This document shows, piece by piece, positions 20,592 through 30,236 of a stretch of DNA of 43,430 nucleotides. Location: contig JAITFY010000077.1 of NCBI GenBank assembly GCA_031281025.1, forward strand, positions 1 to 43,430, given 5' to 3'. The notes under the pieces were generated by a model that did not search any database, had not been told where the DNA came from, and worked only from the letters and a program-made list of their open reading frames with translations. The DNA comes from Treponema sp. (GTDB taxonomy: Bacteria > Spirochaetota > Spirochaetia > Treponematales > Breznakiellaceae). The translations under genes were made by a program, and so were the position numbers. Each line of letters starts with the position of its first letter. Position 1 is the stretch's first letter.

Positions 20592-21620
20592 ATGTTTGGC
20601 AATTTATCATCAGATTTTGGTATTGATTTAGGAACATGTAATACGCTAATTTATATCAAAAATAAAGGGATCGTATTAAATGAACCGTCGGTTGTTGCAG
20701 TTGAACGAGGCACCAAAAAAATTGTTGCAGTGGGTCAGGATGCCAAAAGAATGTTATGGAAAACGCCAGAGAATATTATTGCCATAAGACCAATGCGTGA
20801 TGGTGTAATTGCAGATATTGAATCAACAGAAAAAATGATTCGCTATTTTATCTACCGCGTTTATCCGCGTTATAGGTTTCTAAAACCACGTATGGTAATT
20901 GGAGTTCCTTCATGTATTACCGAAGTAGAAAGACGCGCTGTCGAAGAAAGCGCTTACAAATCGGGAGCAAGAGAAGTTCACGTAATTGATGAAAGCCTTG
21001 CCGCTGCAATTGGTGCGGATATTCCAATAAGAGAACCTGCAGGGCATATGATTTGTGACATTGGCGGCGGTACAACCGAGATTTCTGTTATTTCACTTGG
21101 AGGCATGGTTGTCACAAGGGCAATCAGAATTGGCGGTGATGAATTGGACGAAGCGATAATCAAACATATACGCAGTGTTCACAATTTAATAATTGGAGAA
21201 CAAATGGCGGAAAAACTAAAAATAGAAATTGGCAATGCTTTCCCGGATAAAAATATCGAAAAAATCGAAGTAAAAGGCAATGATGCAATCACAGGACTCC
21301 CGCGCAGACTGGAAATTGACTCTGTCGAAGTAAGAGAAGCGCTTAAAGATCCTGTAACTTCAATCATCGATGAGATAAAATCTGTTCTTGGAAAAACGCC
21401 TCCTGAACTTGCTGCTGATATCGTTGATCGCGGAATTGTAATGACAGGTTCTGGATCGCTTCTTAAGGGTTTAGATAAGCTAATTGTAAAAGAAACAGGG
21501 GTTCCGGCAATTATCGCAGAGAATCCCGAAATAAGCGTTGCCCTGGGTGCAGGCAAGTATTTTGATTACATTAAAGGTGCCGACTTAACAAAATTGATCT
21601 ATGATAAGTTAAACGGATAA
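20592..21620 (+). CDS. mreB: Rod shape-determining protein MreB
   Basis: [61 protein letters not shown]. Confidence 0.96.
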   Translation: MFGNLSSDFGIDLGTCNTLIYIKNKGIVLNEPSVVAVERGTKKIVAVGQDAKRMLWKTPENIIAIRPMRDGVIADIESTEKMIRYFIYRVYPRYRFLKPRMVIGVPSCITEVERRAVEESAYKSGAREVHVIDESLAAAIGADIPIREPAGHMICDIGGGTTEISVISLGGMVVTRAIRIGGDELDEAIIKHIRSVHNLIIGEQMAEKLKIEIGNAFPDKNIEKIEVKGNDAITGLPRRLEIDSVEVREALKDPVTSIIDEIKSVLGKTPPELAADIVDRGIVMTGSGSLLKGLDKLIVKETGVPAIIAENPEISVALGAGKYFDYIKGADLTKLIYDKLNG

Positions 21621-21623
21621 TGT

Positions 21624-22526
21624 ATGCAGCCTAAAGGTATGCAAAATAAAATTTTTGGCAGATTCCGCAAAAAGACCAATAAAACTTCCAATGCTCAGCC
21701 AAATATTACTTTGTTTGTTTTTGTTTTTCTTGTTTTAATTTCGTCTATTATGCTTTTACTTTCCAGCAGGACTTTTGCTTTTGATATAAAAAATACCGGA
21801 ATGTCAATTTTTTCAGTCGTCAGGCTTGGAGTATATGAAGTAACTTCTTTTGTTTCCAGAACCGTTTTAAGTATAAGAGAACTTTCCAATTTAAGAAAGG
21901 AACATGCCGAATTACTTATTCAACTGGATCGTTATGCAGAGATTGAACGCAGTAATGCGGAAATATATCAGGAAAACATGCGGTTAAGGGAACAGCTGGA
22001 TTTTGCCCAAACGTTTCGTTACCGCCGTATTCCCGCGCAAATTTCGGGGCGTGATTCAGATAATTTGTTTTCTGCTATTATAATTAATAAAGGCAGTCTT
22101 TCGGGTGTTTCGAATAACATGACAGTTGTCGCATGGCAAAATGGCATTCAGGCATTGGTTGGCAAGGTAATCCAGACAAGTCTTTTTGAAAGCCTTGTTA
22201 TGCCCGTATTTGATATCAATTCACTTGTATCCGCCCGTTTTAAAGATTCCCGTTTTGAAGGAATAATAGAAGGGCAGGGAAACTCCGAAGTTCCTCTTTT
22301 TATGCGTTTTGTTCCAAGACGCGCAAGAGAAGAAATAAATATTGGCGATATTGTTGTTACAAGCGGTATGGGCGGTATTTTCCCGCCGGAAATAAATATT
22401 GGACGTGTAAGCAGCGTCAATGTTCTTGATTATGGTACTACACTGGAAGTATTCATTATTCCCATGATTGATTTTTTAAGGCTTGAATACGTTTTTATTA
22501 TTGAACAGGAAACAATAAATGATTAG
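21624..22526 (+). CDS. mreC: Rod shape-determining protein MreC
   Basis: TM + coiled coil, YRRIPAQISGRDSDNLFSAIIINKGSLSGV, GMGGIFPPEINIGRV. Confidence 0.9.
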   Translation: MQPKGMQNKIFGRFRKKTNKTSNAQPNITLFVFVFLVLISSIMLLLSSRTFAFDIKNTGMSIFSVVRLGVYEVTSFVSRTVLSIRELSNLRKEHAELLIQLDRYAEIERSNAEIYQENMRLREQLDFAQTFRYRRIPAQISGRDSDNLFSAIIINKGSLSGVSNNMTVVAWQNGIQALVGKVIQTSLFESLVMPVFDINSLVSARFKDSRFEGIIEGQGNSEVPLFMRFVPRRAREEINIGDIVVTSGMGGIFPPEINIGRVSSVNVLDYGTTLEVFIIPMIDFLRLEYVFIIEQETIND

Positions 22527-23022
22527 AAGCATTGTTTGGACAGTACTACTTTGCACTTTTATTGATATATTACTATCAACACTAAAGGGACTCTTTCCTT
22601 TTTTAATCATTGTACCAGATTTGTCATTGTGTATTCTTGTATATTCAGCATATGTGAACGGAAGTATGACAGGGCAAATTGCCGGCTTTTTCTCTGGATT
22701 ATTTAAAGATTTCCTTTCTCCAGCCCCGCTTGGAATGAACTGCCTTATTCGCACTCTAATTGGAGCTCTTACAGGAATTTTTAAAGGTAATTTTTTCCTT
22801 GATGTAATATTATTACCGGTAATTCTTTGTACTGCTACAACAGTTGGAAAGGTACTAATTACCTTTTTACTTCATCTTATTATGGGATCAAATGTTCCAG
22901 TACAAATGTACTCACTTCTCAGTAATGTTTTATGGATTGAATTGGGCTTAAATGCCTTTTTTGCGCCATTATTGTTTTTGCTTTTAAAGAAATTCAAATT
23001 TCTTTTAGTAACACGGAGATAA
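22519..23022 (+). CDS. mreD: Rod shape-determining protein MreD
   Basis: Small multi-TM protein between mreC and PBP2; GQIAGFFSGLFKDFLSPAPLGMNCLIRTLIGALTG. Confidence 0.82.
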   Translation: MIRSIVWTVLLCTFIDILLSTLKGLFPFLIIVPDLSLCILVYSAYVNGSMTGQIAGFFSGLFKDFLSPAPLGMNCLIRTLIGALTGIFKGNFFLDVILLPVILCTATTVGKVLITFLLHLIMGSNVPVQMYSLLSNVLWIELGLNAFFAPLLFLLLKKFKFLLVTRR

Positions 23023-23028
23023 TAAAAA

Positions 23029-24864
23029 ATGCGGCGAGATAAAAACATCAGAATATTGGCGTTTAGAATCTTTTTTTTAATTATTGTTTTTATTTTTATT
23101 TCCAGACTTTATGGCATGCAAATTCTTTCCGGTGATATTTATCTTTCCAGAGCAATGAATATTTCCCGAAGAACATATATTATCCCTTCACAAAGAGGAG
23201 AAATTTACGATCGTAATTTTACACATCCATTGGTTATAAACAGCGATTCATTTGCCATAACTATCACAACTGCGGAAGTACCTCATGGTATGTTAGATGA
23301 TGTTATTGAATCAGTTTCTCAAATAATAGGAATTTCTTCCAGCGATATACTTTCTAAGCTTCCCAGACAGTATTTTCAGCTGTATCACCCGGTAGAAATT
23401 GCATCTAACGTTTCTTTTTCTACAATTTCTGCACTTGCAGAAAGAAAATATACCCTTCCTGGAATATCATGGCATATAAAACCTGTTCGCAATTATGTAA
23501 ATGTTGGAAGTCTTTCTCATATTTTAGGCTATGTGGGCGATATTACGCGTGATGAGCTTTTAACGCTTTATAATTTAGGATACCAGCAGGATGACATAAT
23601 CGGTAAATCCGGAATTGAAAGACGTTATGATACACTCCTGCGGGGAAAACAGGGATGGGAAACCAGAACGGTAGATTCCAGAGGCAGGCGTATAACAGGA
23701 CGTGAAAATACCATTGTGCCTCCGGAAATGGGAAAAAACCTTGTATTAACAATTGATGCGGAATTACAGCTTCTTGTTGAAAAAGCGCTTGGCCCTCAGG
23801 TTGGCGCTGCAATTGTTAAACGCCCAGCAACAGGCGAAATTCTTGCAATGGTTTCTTATCCCTGGTACGATTCAAATATTTTTACTGATGGTAATATTTC
23901 CAATTTCCGTATCTTGGCGGAAGATCCCAACAGGCCTTTTTTAAACCGTGCAATTCAATCAAGTTATCCGCCTGCATCAACTTTTAAAATAATTATGACT
24001 ACTGGAATTCTTGCAGACAGAACATTCTCGCCTGAGCAAACGATAAGATGCCAGGGAGTTATACCAAGATTTGGCGGCCGTGATTGGCATTGCTGGCATA
24101 GAACCGGCCATGGCAGATTAAATTTGTCTAACGCACTTGCTCAATCATGTAACATATACTATATGACGGTTGGAAGAGATAATCTTGGCGTTGAACGAAT
24201 TGTATCTTATGCCCTGGGTTATTCATTTGGAGAAATTTCCGGAATTGATCTGCCTGGTGAGGTGGCAGGATTTATTCCAACCCCCCAATGGAAAGAAAGA
24301 CGTTTTCGTGAATTATGGTATCCTGGCGATACAATGAATATGTCAATAGGGCAGGGGTATCTTTTGGTAACTCCCTTACAGATGTCCAACATGGTAAGCA
24401 TGGTTGTAAACAATGGAAAAATCTACAAACCTTATGTTTTAAAAGAAGTGCGCGACCCTGTTACCAACACAATAGAATACATTACAACTCCAGAAGTAAT
24501 CCACGAAAGCGATATCAGCCCCTGGATTTTTGAATCAGTACGCCGGGATATGAGATCTGTTGTAAGTCATGGAACTGCACGATATCCTTTAAATATTGGA
24601 ACTGTTCAAATTGCCGGAAAAACAGGAACAGCGGAAATAGGGCTTACAGACAGATGGCACTCATGGTTTACTGCTTTTGCTCCGTATAACGCCACAAATC
24701 CAATGGATAAAATAGTTGTTACGGTAATTATCGAAGCATCCGAATTTCAGGTTTGGAGAGCTACTTTGTCTTCTGCAATAATTTTTCAAGGGTACTTTGC
24801 AAACCAAAATTACGAAGAAGCAATCAGGGCTTTAGGATTTCAACATCTAGTAAGAAGGGATTAA
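23029..24864 (+). CDS. mrdA: Penicillin-binding protein 2
   Basis: RGEIYDRNFTHPLV, SSYPPASTFKIIMT (SxxK), SCNIYY (SxN), AGKTGTAE (KTG). Confidence 0.95.
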   Translation: MRRDKNIRILAFRIFFLIIVFIFISRLYGMQILSGDIYLSRAMNISRRTYIIPSQRGEIYDRNFTHPLVINSDSFAITITTAEVPHGMLDDVIESVSQIIGISSSDILSKLPRQYFQLYHPVEIASNVSFSTISALAERKYTLPGISWHIKPVRNYVNVGSLSHILGYVGDITRDELLTLYNLGYQQDDIIGKSGIERRYDTLLRGKQGWETRTVDSRGRRITGRENTIVPPEMGKNLVLTIDAELQLLVEKALGPQVGAAIVKRPATGEILAMVSYPWYDSNIFTDGNISNFRILAEDPNRPFLNRAIQSSYPPASTFKIIMTTGILADRTFSPEQTIRCQGVIPRFGGRDWHCWHRTGHGRLNLSNALAQSCNIYYMTVGRDNLGVERIVSYALGYSFGEISGIDLPGEVAGFIPTPQWKERRFRELWYPGDTMNMSIGQGYLLVTPLQMSNMVSMVVNNGKIYKPYVLKEVRDPVTNTIEYITTPEVIHESDISPWIFESVRRDMRSVVSHGTARYPLNIGTVQIAGKTGTAEIGLTDRWHSWFTAFAPYNATNPMDKIVVTVIIEASEFQVWRATLSSAIIFQGYFANQNYEEAIRALGFQHLVRRD

Positions 24865-24866
24865 TC

Positions 24867-26177
24867 ATGCGATTACGAAATATTGTCGAATTGGATTATT
24901 TGCTTTTGCTTCCTGTGCTTGCCCTTATTACATGTGGAATATTGTTTATTTATTCATCTGGAATAACATCAGATGGTATTCAGGTTTCCAATGAATTTTT
25001 CAAGCAAATTGTTTGGGCTTCGATTGGACTTGTAATTACACTGGCGCTTAGTATGATAGATTACAGGCGTTTTTATAATATTTCCGTTTATATTTATCTT
25101 TTTTCATTGCTGCCGCTTATTTACACTTTATTCTTTGGCCACTCAATTTATCATGCTACACGCTGGCTTAGAATTGGTTCTTTTGGTTTACAGATGTCTG
25201 AATTTGTTAAAATATCTGTCATACTTCTTCTTGCACGTTATCTTGCAGATACAGAAAATAACAAAGAATCATTTTCCAGGTTTATTGTAAGCTGTTCCAT
25301 TATTTTTATTCCATTGATTATTGTTCTGCTTCAACCAGACCTTGGAACAGCGCTTGTATATATAGCAATCCTTATTACCATGTTATTTTTAGCTAGTTTA
25401 CCAATGCGTTATATTGCATTTATGATTTCCTGTATTGCATTAACCGGCGTTCTTATGGTATTACCGTTTTGGCAAACCCATATTTTAGGAAGAACTTTTC
25501 CTTTTTTAACAGCTCTTACCAGTTTAAGATTTATTTCTTTAACAATACTATTTTTTGTTTTTATAGCTTCAATTTCACTTTTTGGATACATAAAATTTAA
25601 AAAGCAATATTTTTTCTGGTTTGTTTATTCATCTGTTATAATGGTTTTTTCACTTGGAGTTTCTTATGCTGCCCGTTTGGTACTTAGAAATTATCAAATA
25701 ATGAGGTTAGTTGTTTTTCTTGATCCAAATGTAGATCCAAGAGGAGCAGGCTGGAATATCATTCAATCAGTTACAGCCATTGGCGCAGGGGGCTTTATGG
25801 GCAGAGGGTATTTACAAGGTACTCAAAGTCAATACAGATTTCTGCCTGAACAAAGTACAGATTTTATTTTTTCCATTTTTTCGGAAGAAACAGGTTTTAT
25901 TGGAGCCATTGTAGTTTTTACACTTTATACACTTATTATAAACCGTCTGCTTTATTCAATGAAAAAAACCATAGATCCTTTTGCAAAATATATTCTTGCA
26001 GGTTTAGCAGGAATGATAGGGTTTCATTTTATTGTTAATATCGGTATGACAATGGGCATTATGCCAATTACCGGCCTTCCGCTTGTTTTTATGTCATACG
26101 GCGGCTCATCCATTTTATCCTCCATGATTGGAATTGGTCTTGCATTAAGTATTTACGTTAGAAGATTTAATAGATAA
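24867..26177 (+). CDS. rodA: Rod shape-determining protein RodA (start ATG 24867; track ORF begins 24753)
   Basis: SEDS: GITSDGIQVSNEFFKQIVWASIG, RWLRIGSFGLQMSEFVKI, LQPDLGTALVY, GRGYLQGTQSQYRFLPEQSTDFIFSIFSEETGFIG. Confidence 0.94.
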   Translation: MRLRNIVELDYLLLLPVLALITCGILFIYSSGITSDGIQVSNEFFKQIVWASIGLVITLALSMIDYRRFYNISVYIYLFSLLPLIYTLFFGHSIYHATRWLRIGSFGLQMSEFVKISVILLLARYLADTENNKESFSRFIVSCSIIFIPLIIVLLQPDLGTALVYIAILITMLFLASLPMRYIAFMISCIALTGVLMVLPFWQTHILGRTFPFLTALTSLRFISLTILFFVFIASISLFGYIKFKKQYFFWFVYSSVIMVFSLGVSYAARLVLRNYQIMRLVVFLDPNVDPRGAGWNIIQSVTAIGAGGFMGRGYLQGTQSQYRFLPEQSTDFIFSIFSEETGFIGAIVVFTLYTLIINRLLYSMKKTIDPFAKYILAGLAGMIGFHFIVNIGMTMGIMPITGLPLVFMSYGGSSILSSMIGIGLALSIYVRRFNR

Positions 26178-26191
26178 TTTGGAACGAGAAA

Positions 26192-28693
26192 GTGTATATT
26201 AATCCTGTAAATCAATTAGGTAATTTGCTTTTGACAGTTGAAAAACCTGCGCGTTATGTTGGCGGAGAAGTTGGCAGCCTAGCAAAATACAAAGAAAAAT
26301 CAGAAAAGAACATTGATTTTTTTCGCACTCTAATTGCATTTCCTGATCTTTATGAGATTGGGATGGGAAATCAGGCATTACGGATTATTTACAATTATAT
26401 GAATGATATACCAGGCGTACTTTGCGATCGAGCATTTGCTCCGGCTCCGGATTTTGAAAAATTGTTACGGGAAAACAATTTTCCTTTGTACGGCCTTGAT
26501 ACGGGAATCAGCCTAGACTGTGTTGACTTGCTTATGTTTACGCTTGGTTATGAACTTGGTTTAAACGGTATTTTAACAATGCTTGATGTTTCAGGTATTC
26601 CCGTTAGGTGTAATGACAGGGAAGACTGCGAAACTGAATATCCAATTGTAATTGCAGGAGGGCCTGCCGTTTCAAATCCTTTGCCGTATTCTCCGTTCAT
26701 CGATGCTTTCTGGATTGGGGAAGTGGAAACAAGTTTCCATGAAGCAAACTTCCCTGAAGCAAAGAAGAGCTTCTTTGATCTTGTTGCACAATTGGCTGAA
26801 CTTAAAAAAAGAGGGCAGGAGAGGGCAGGGCTACTTGAAAAAATTGCAGCTCACCCTAATGTATGGACCAAAGGAAAGGGAAAGGCAATACGTGCAATCC
26901 ACATGGGGTTTTCTCAGAACCAAACTGATACGGCTCCATCGCTTGTATACCCTGTTCCAAATATGAAAATCGTTCAAAACCACGGTACTGTCGAAATAAT
27001 GCGCGGATGCCCAAATGGATGCCGTTTTTGCCATGCTGGATTTTGGTACAGACCTGCAAGACAAAAAACAATTGAGCAAATCGTAAAACAGGTTAATCAA
27101 ATGGTAACATTGGGCGGCTGGCAGCAAATTAGCCTATCTTCATTATCATCCGGAGATTTTTTTGAAATAGAAAAATTAATCGATGTTTTAAATGATCGAT
27201 TCAGTGAAAAAAAAGTTTCTTTCCAATTACCTTCTCTTAGGGTATCCAGTTTTGCGCTTTCTCTTCTTGAGAAAATTTCAAAAACCAGAAAAAGCGGTTT
27301 AACTTTTGCTGTTGAAACACCTCAACATTTATGTCAAATGGCAATTAATAAAGAGGTAACACGCGAATCTGTAGTTGCAATTCTTGATGAGGCAAAAAAA
27401 CGAGGCTGGAAAAGCGCAAAGTTTTATTTTATGATTGGACTTCTTAACAATGAACAACCGGCAAGTATCAGCGAAGAAGAAGAGATTGTTACGTTTATTT
27501 TGGATGTAACACGCAAAACCCGTATGTCTTTTAATATCAATGTTGGCATATTTATTCCAAAACCGCATACACCTTATCAATATTTTCCACAATTAGACAG
27601 CCAAATTGCATTTAAAAAATTAAGTTTTATCCGTTCAAAATTAAAACCATTCGGGCATAAGGTAAGTATTTCCGACCCGCTTATTTCACAAATTGAAGGC
27701 ATGTTAAGCAGGGGAGATGAAAGAGCCGGCTTTTTATGTGAACAAGCCTTTAGAGGCGGCAGCAGGTTAGAACCCTGGGACGAATACATCAATAGAGATA
27801 TCTGGCTTGAAATCCTGGAAAAAAACTCTGAATATGTAACATCAATATTCAAAGGTAATAATGAGCAGTTTCCCTGGCTATCAATTGATTCTTGCGTAAA
27901 AAACAAATACTTATTAAAAGAATTTGAAAAATCCAACAAGTCATTAAAGACTGTTTCCTGCAAAGAAAAATGTAATAATTGCGGGGTTTGCTTTGGGAAA
28001 AACAAAGATAATTTACCACAAACCATCACAAACCACCACGAACCTATTACCAGGAATATTTCCGTTAACCCTACAGATAACCAGGTTAACGGAAATAGCT
28101 TAGGTTGTAAGGCCGATCCTTCTGTTTACAGGATGCTTTTTAGCTTTTGCAAAGAGGGCTGCGCGGCCTTTCTTGGGCACTTAAGTCTTATTGAAGTTTT
28201 CTCCATGTCTTTTAGAAGGGCGGATATCCCCGTTATTTATACTCAAGGTTTTAACACAATTGCAAAAATAGAGTTTGCATCTCCTTTATCAACAGGAATA
28301 AGCGCCTTTAACGAAATTGCTTCCGTAGATTTTAAAGAGTTGTACGATGCGGAAAAGTTTGTTTTATCTCTTAACAAAAATTTACCTGATGGTATTCGCA
28401 TCAATAAAGCAGAGATTTTTTTAATAAAAAGCGGGCAAAAAAAGCATTCGTTATCTTCGCTTTTATGGGGATTTTCCTACGATGTTGACGGCACTACAGA
28501 AGACTGCATTAGCTTCGCCAGCGAGAAGGCTTACAAACAAAACCGCCTTAATAATGGCTTGTTATCATTGTTTTCACTCAAACGTAATGAAGTTTTTGCG
28601 CGTAATATAACCGGCACAGAAAACGAATATCTGCCGTACTTCGAAGTTTACAAATACCTTTATAGTAGACAGAATAAACATTATGAACAGTAA
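26192..28693 (+). CDS. TIGR03960-type B12-binding/radical SAM protein fused to a TIGR03936/DUF2344-type C-terminal domain (GTG start)
   Basis: LDVSGIPV..., VEIMRGCPNGCRFCHAGFWYRPAR (CxxxCxxC), SLSSLSSGDF; C-terminal YRMLFSFCKEGCAAFLGHLSLIEVFSMSFRRADIPVIYTQGFNTIAKIEFASPLSTGI. Confidence 0.88.
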   Translation: MYINPVNQLGNLLLTVEKPARYVGGEVGSLAKYKEKSEKNIDFFRTLIAFPDLYEIGMGNQALRIIYNYMNDIPGVLCDRAFAPAPDFEKLLRENNFPLYGLDTGISLDCVDLLMFTLGYELGLNGILTMLDVSGIPVRCNDREDCETEYPIVIAGGPAVSNPLPYSPFIDAFWIGEVETSFHEANFPEAKKSFFDLVAQLAELKKRGQERAGLLEKIAAHPNVWTKGKGKAIRAIHMGFSQNQTDTAPSLVYPVPNMKIVQNHGTVEIMRGCPNGCRFCHAGFWYRPARQKTIEQIVKQVNQMVTLGGWQQISLSSLSSGDFFEIEKLIDVLNDRFSEKKVSFQLPSLRVSSFALSLLEKISKTRKSGLTFAVETPQHLCQMAINKEVTRESVVAILDEAKKRGWKSAKFYFMIGLLNNEQPASISEEEEIVTFILDVTRKTRMSFNINVGIFIPKPHTPYQYFPQLDSQIAFKKLSFIRSKLKPFGHKVSISDPLISQIEGMLSRGDERAGFLCEQAFRGGSRLEPWDEYINRDIWLEILEKNSEYVTSIFKGNNEQFPWLSIDSCVKNKYLLKEFEKSNKSLKTVSCKEKCNNCGVCFGKNKDNLPQTITNHHEPITRNISVNPTDNQVNGNSLGCKADPSVYRMLFSFCKEGCAAFLGHLSLIEVFSMSFRRADIPVIYTQGFNTIAKIEFASPLSTGISAFNEIASVDFKELYDAEKFVLSLNKNLPDGIRINKAEIFLIKSGQKKHSLSSLLWGFSYDVDGTTEDCISFASEKAYKQNRLNNGLLSLFSLKRNEVFARNITGTENEYLPYFEVYKYLYSRQNKHYEQ
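28057..28097. repeat. Perfect 14-bp inverted repeat inside the radical SAM fusion gene
   Basis: tatttccgttaacc-(13 nt)-ggttaacggaaata. Confidence 0.9.
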
Positions 28694-28728
28694 TACTTGC
28701 GTGTTGCAAGGGGCTGCCCGGCTAGGTA

Positions 28729-29535
28729 TTAGATGTCATGCGGCAATTTAAAAATACCAATATGTGTGGGTTTGCCCAATACAGGCTGAAAATTAACAGG
28801 GTTACTTCCTCTGATTACCAGGTACATTGAAACAAAAGCCTCTCCTCTTATTCCGCCTGTTCGTAAATTAACATCATGGTTTATATTTCCCGTAAAACTT
28901 GTTTCATCTACCAATTCATCTGTATAAAAGAAAAAATAATCATCCGGTCTTACTGCAAAATTTGCACGCTGGCTGTGCCGCATGAGATTAATATGTATTT
29001 CTTCCTCTAAAATTGGATCAATAAAAGAAATAGTCGGTATTATTCCAGGAATATCTTGAAAATTAATAGTAAAAATACCGCCGCTGGATGTTACTATATC
29101 AGAAAAAACATCACTATCATTTTCCTGATCCAGTTCTAATTCATAATAATGCCTGCCCAAAAAAGTGCTGTCGTGTGTAACTAAAGTATGATTGTCTGGA
29201 TTAGTGAACGGGAAAAATGTAACAAAATCAGCTTGAAGCGTAGGACTAACAGAACTCCTTGCCTCTGGAGTGTTTATATCCACAATTGCATTAAAATCAC
29301 TTATGTATATCCGGTAAAAAATAACATAACTAGGCCTTAACAGGTTAAATTGATATGAATTCATCATTTGAACAATTGGAGGCAGGTTTATTATTGCTTC
29401 TGTATTAAGAGTAAGATGAAAATGATAAGGGTGATCTGGTACCTGCGGAAGAAAATAAAAATCATCAATTCCGCAGGAAACCAGAGAACTTATTAAAATA
29501 ATTAAGATAACTATCTTTAAGCGGTTTTTTTTCAT
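28729..29535 (-). CDS. Hypothetical lipoprotein
   Basis: MKKNRLKIVILIILISSLVSCGIDD: signal peptide with lipobox LVSC. Confidence 0.75.
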   Translation of the reverse strand: MKKNRLKIVILIILISSLVSCGIDDFYFLPQVPDHPYHFHLTLNTEAIINLPPIVQMMNSYQFNLLRPSYVIFYRIYISDFNAIVDINTPEARSSVSPTLQADFVTFFPFTNPDNHTLVTHDSTFLGRHYYELELDQENDSDVFSDIVTSSGGIFTINFQDIPGIIPTISFIDPILEEEIHINLMRHSQRANFAVRPDDYFFFYTDELVDETSFTGNINHDVNLRTGGIRGEAFVSMYLVIRGSNPVNFQPVLGKPTHIGIFKLPHDI

Positions 29536-30227
29536 CGAATTTCAAGAGCAATTATCCTGTTGCGTGCAAGTTCCTGCCATTCCGAAATGTCCGGCCATTT
29601 AGTCATTATAGAGCGGTATGCTTCTATTGCTTCTGGATAATTATGCTGCTGTTCATAAAGTCTTCCAAGTGAAAATTGCGCCCGCACAGCTCCGGGAAAT
29701 TCAATCCTGTGAATAAGCGATTGCTTTAATAAGTCTATTGCCTGTTCGAGCTTCCCCTGCTCTTCTGCAGCAACAGCGGCATTAAATAGTGATATTGGCC
29801 CCAGCAAGTTTCTTTCTCCTGCACGGGCGGCATTTAACCAGGCCTCCTCTATCATTGGCCAGTCTTTCCTTTCTCCGTGAATACGTGCAGCTAAAGACCA
29901 TGCCTTACTTGCAGCAAACCCTTTTTTATTGCCTGCAAAAGAAATCAAATCGGAAAGCAATAATTCAATATCATCAAAATGGTCTTCGTCATTTACAAAA
30001 AGAATTAAATCGCCGAATCTGTCAGATAATTCTTCCACTGCAACAATATCTCTTTTATCTGCACCATCTTTTATGATTAGATAAACTATCATTCCAACAA
30101 AAAGAAAAGCGATAATTACTGCAAAGAATACTATCGCTTTTCTTTTCTTTTGAATAAAATCAACAATCATCTCTGTAATTGAGATTTTCTGACTATCTTT
30201 TTCCTTATCATTTTTTAGGTTTTGCAT
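29532..30227 (-). CDS. Membrane-anchored tetratricopeptide repeat protein
   Basis: TM near N-terminus, then GPISLFNAAVAAEEQGKLEQAIDLLKQSL, AQFSLGRLYEQQHNYPEAIEAYRSIMTKWPD. Confidence 0.8.
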   Translation of the reverse strand: MQNLKNDKEKDSQKISITEMIVDFIQKKRKAIVFFAVIIAFLFVGMIVYLIIKDGADKRDIVAVEELSDRFGDLILFVNDEDHFDDIELLLSDLISFAGNKKGFAASKAWSLAARIHGERKDWPMIEEAWLNAARAGERNLLGPISLFNAAVAAEEQGKLEQAIDLLKQSLIHRIEFPGAVRAQFSLGRLYEQQHNYPEAIEAYRSIMTKWPDISEWQELARNRIIALEIR

Positions 30228-30236
30228 AGTTACTCC

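Noticed and set aside
28697-28711. cttgc-gtgtt-gcaag hairpin as terminator after the radical SAM gene
   Set aside because: Stem only 5 bp and no T-tract; too weak to call
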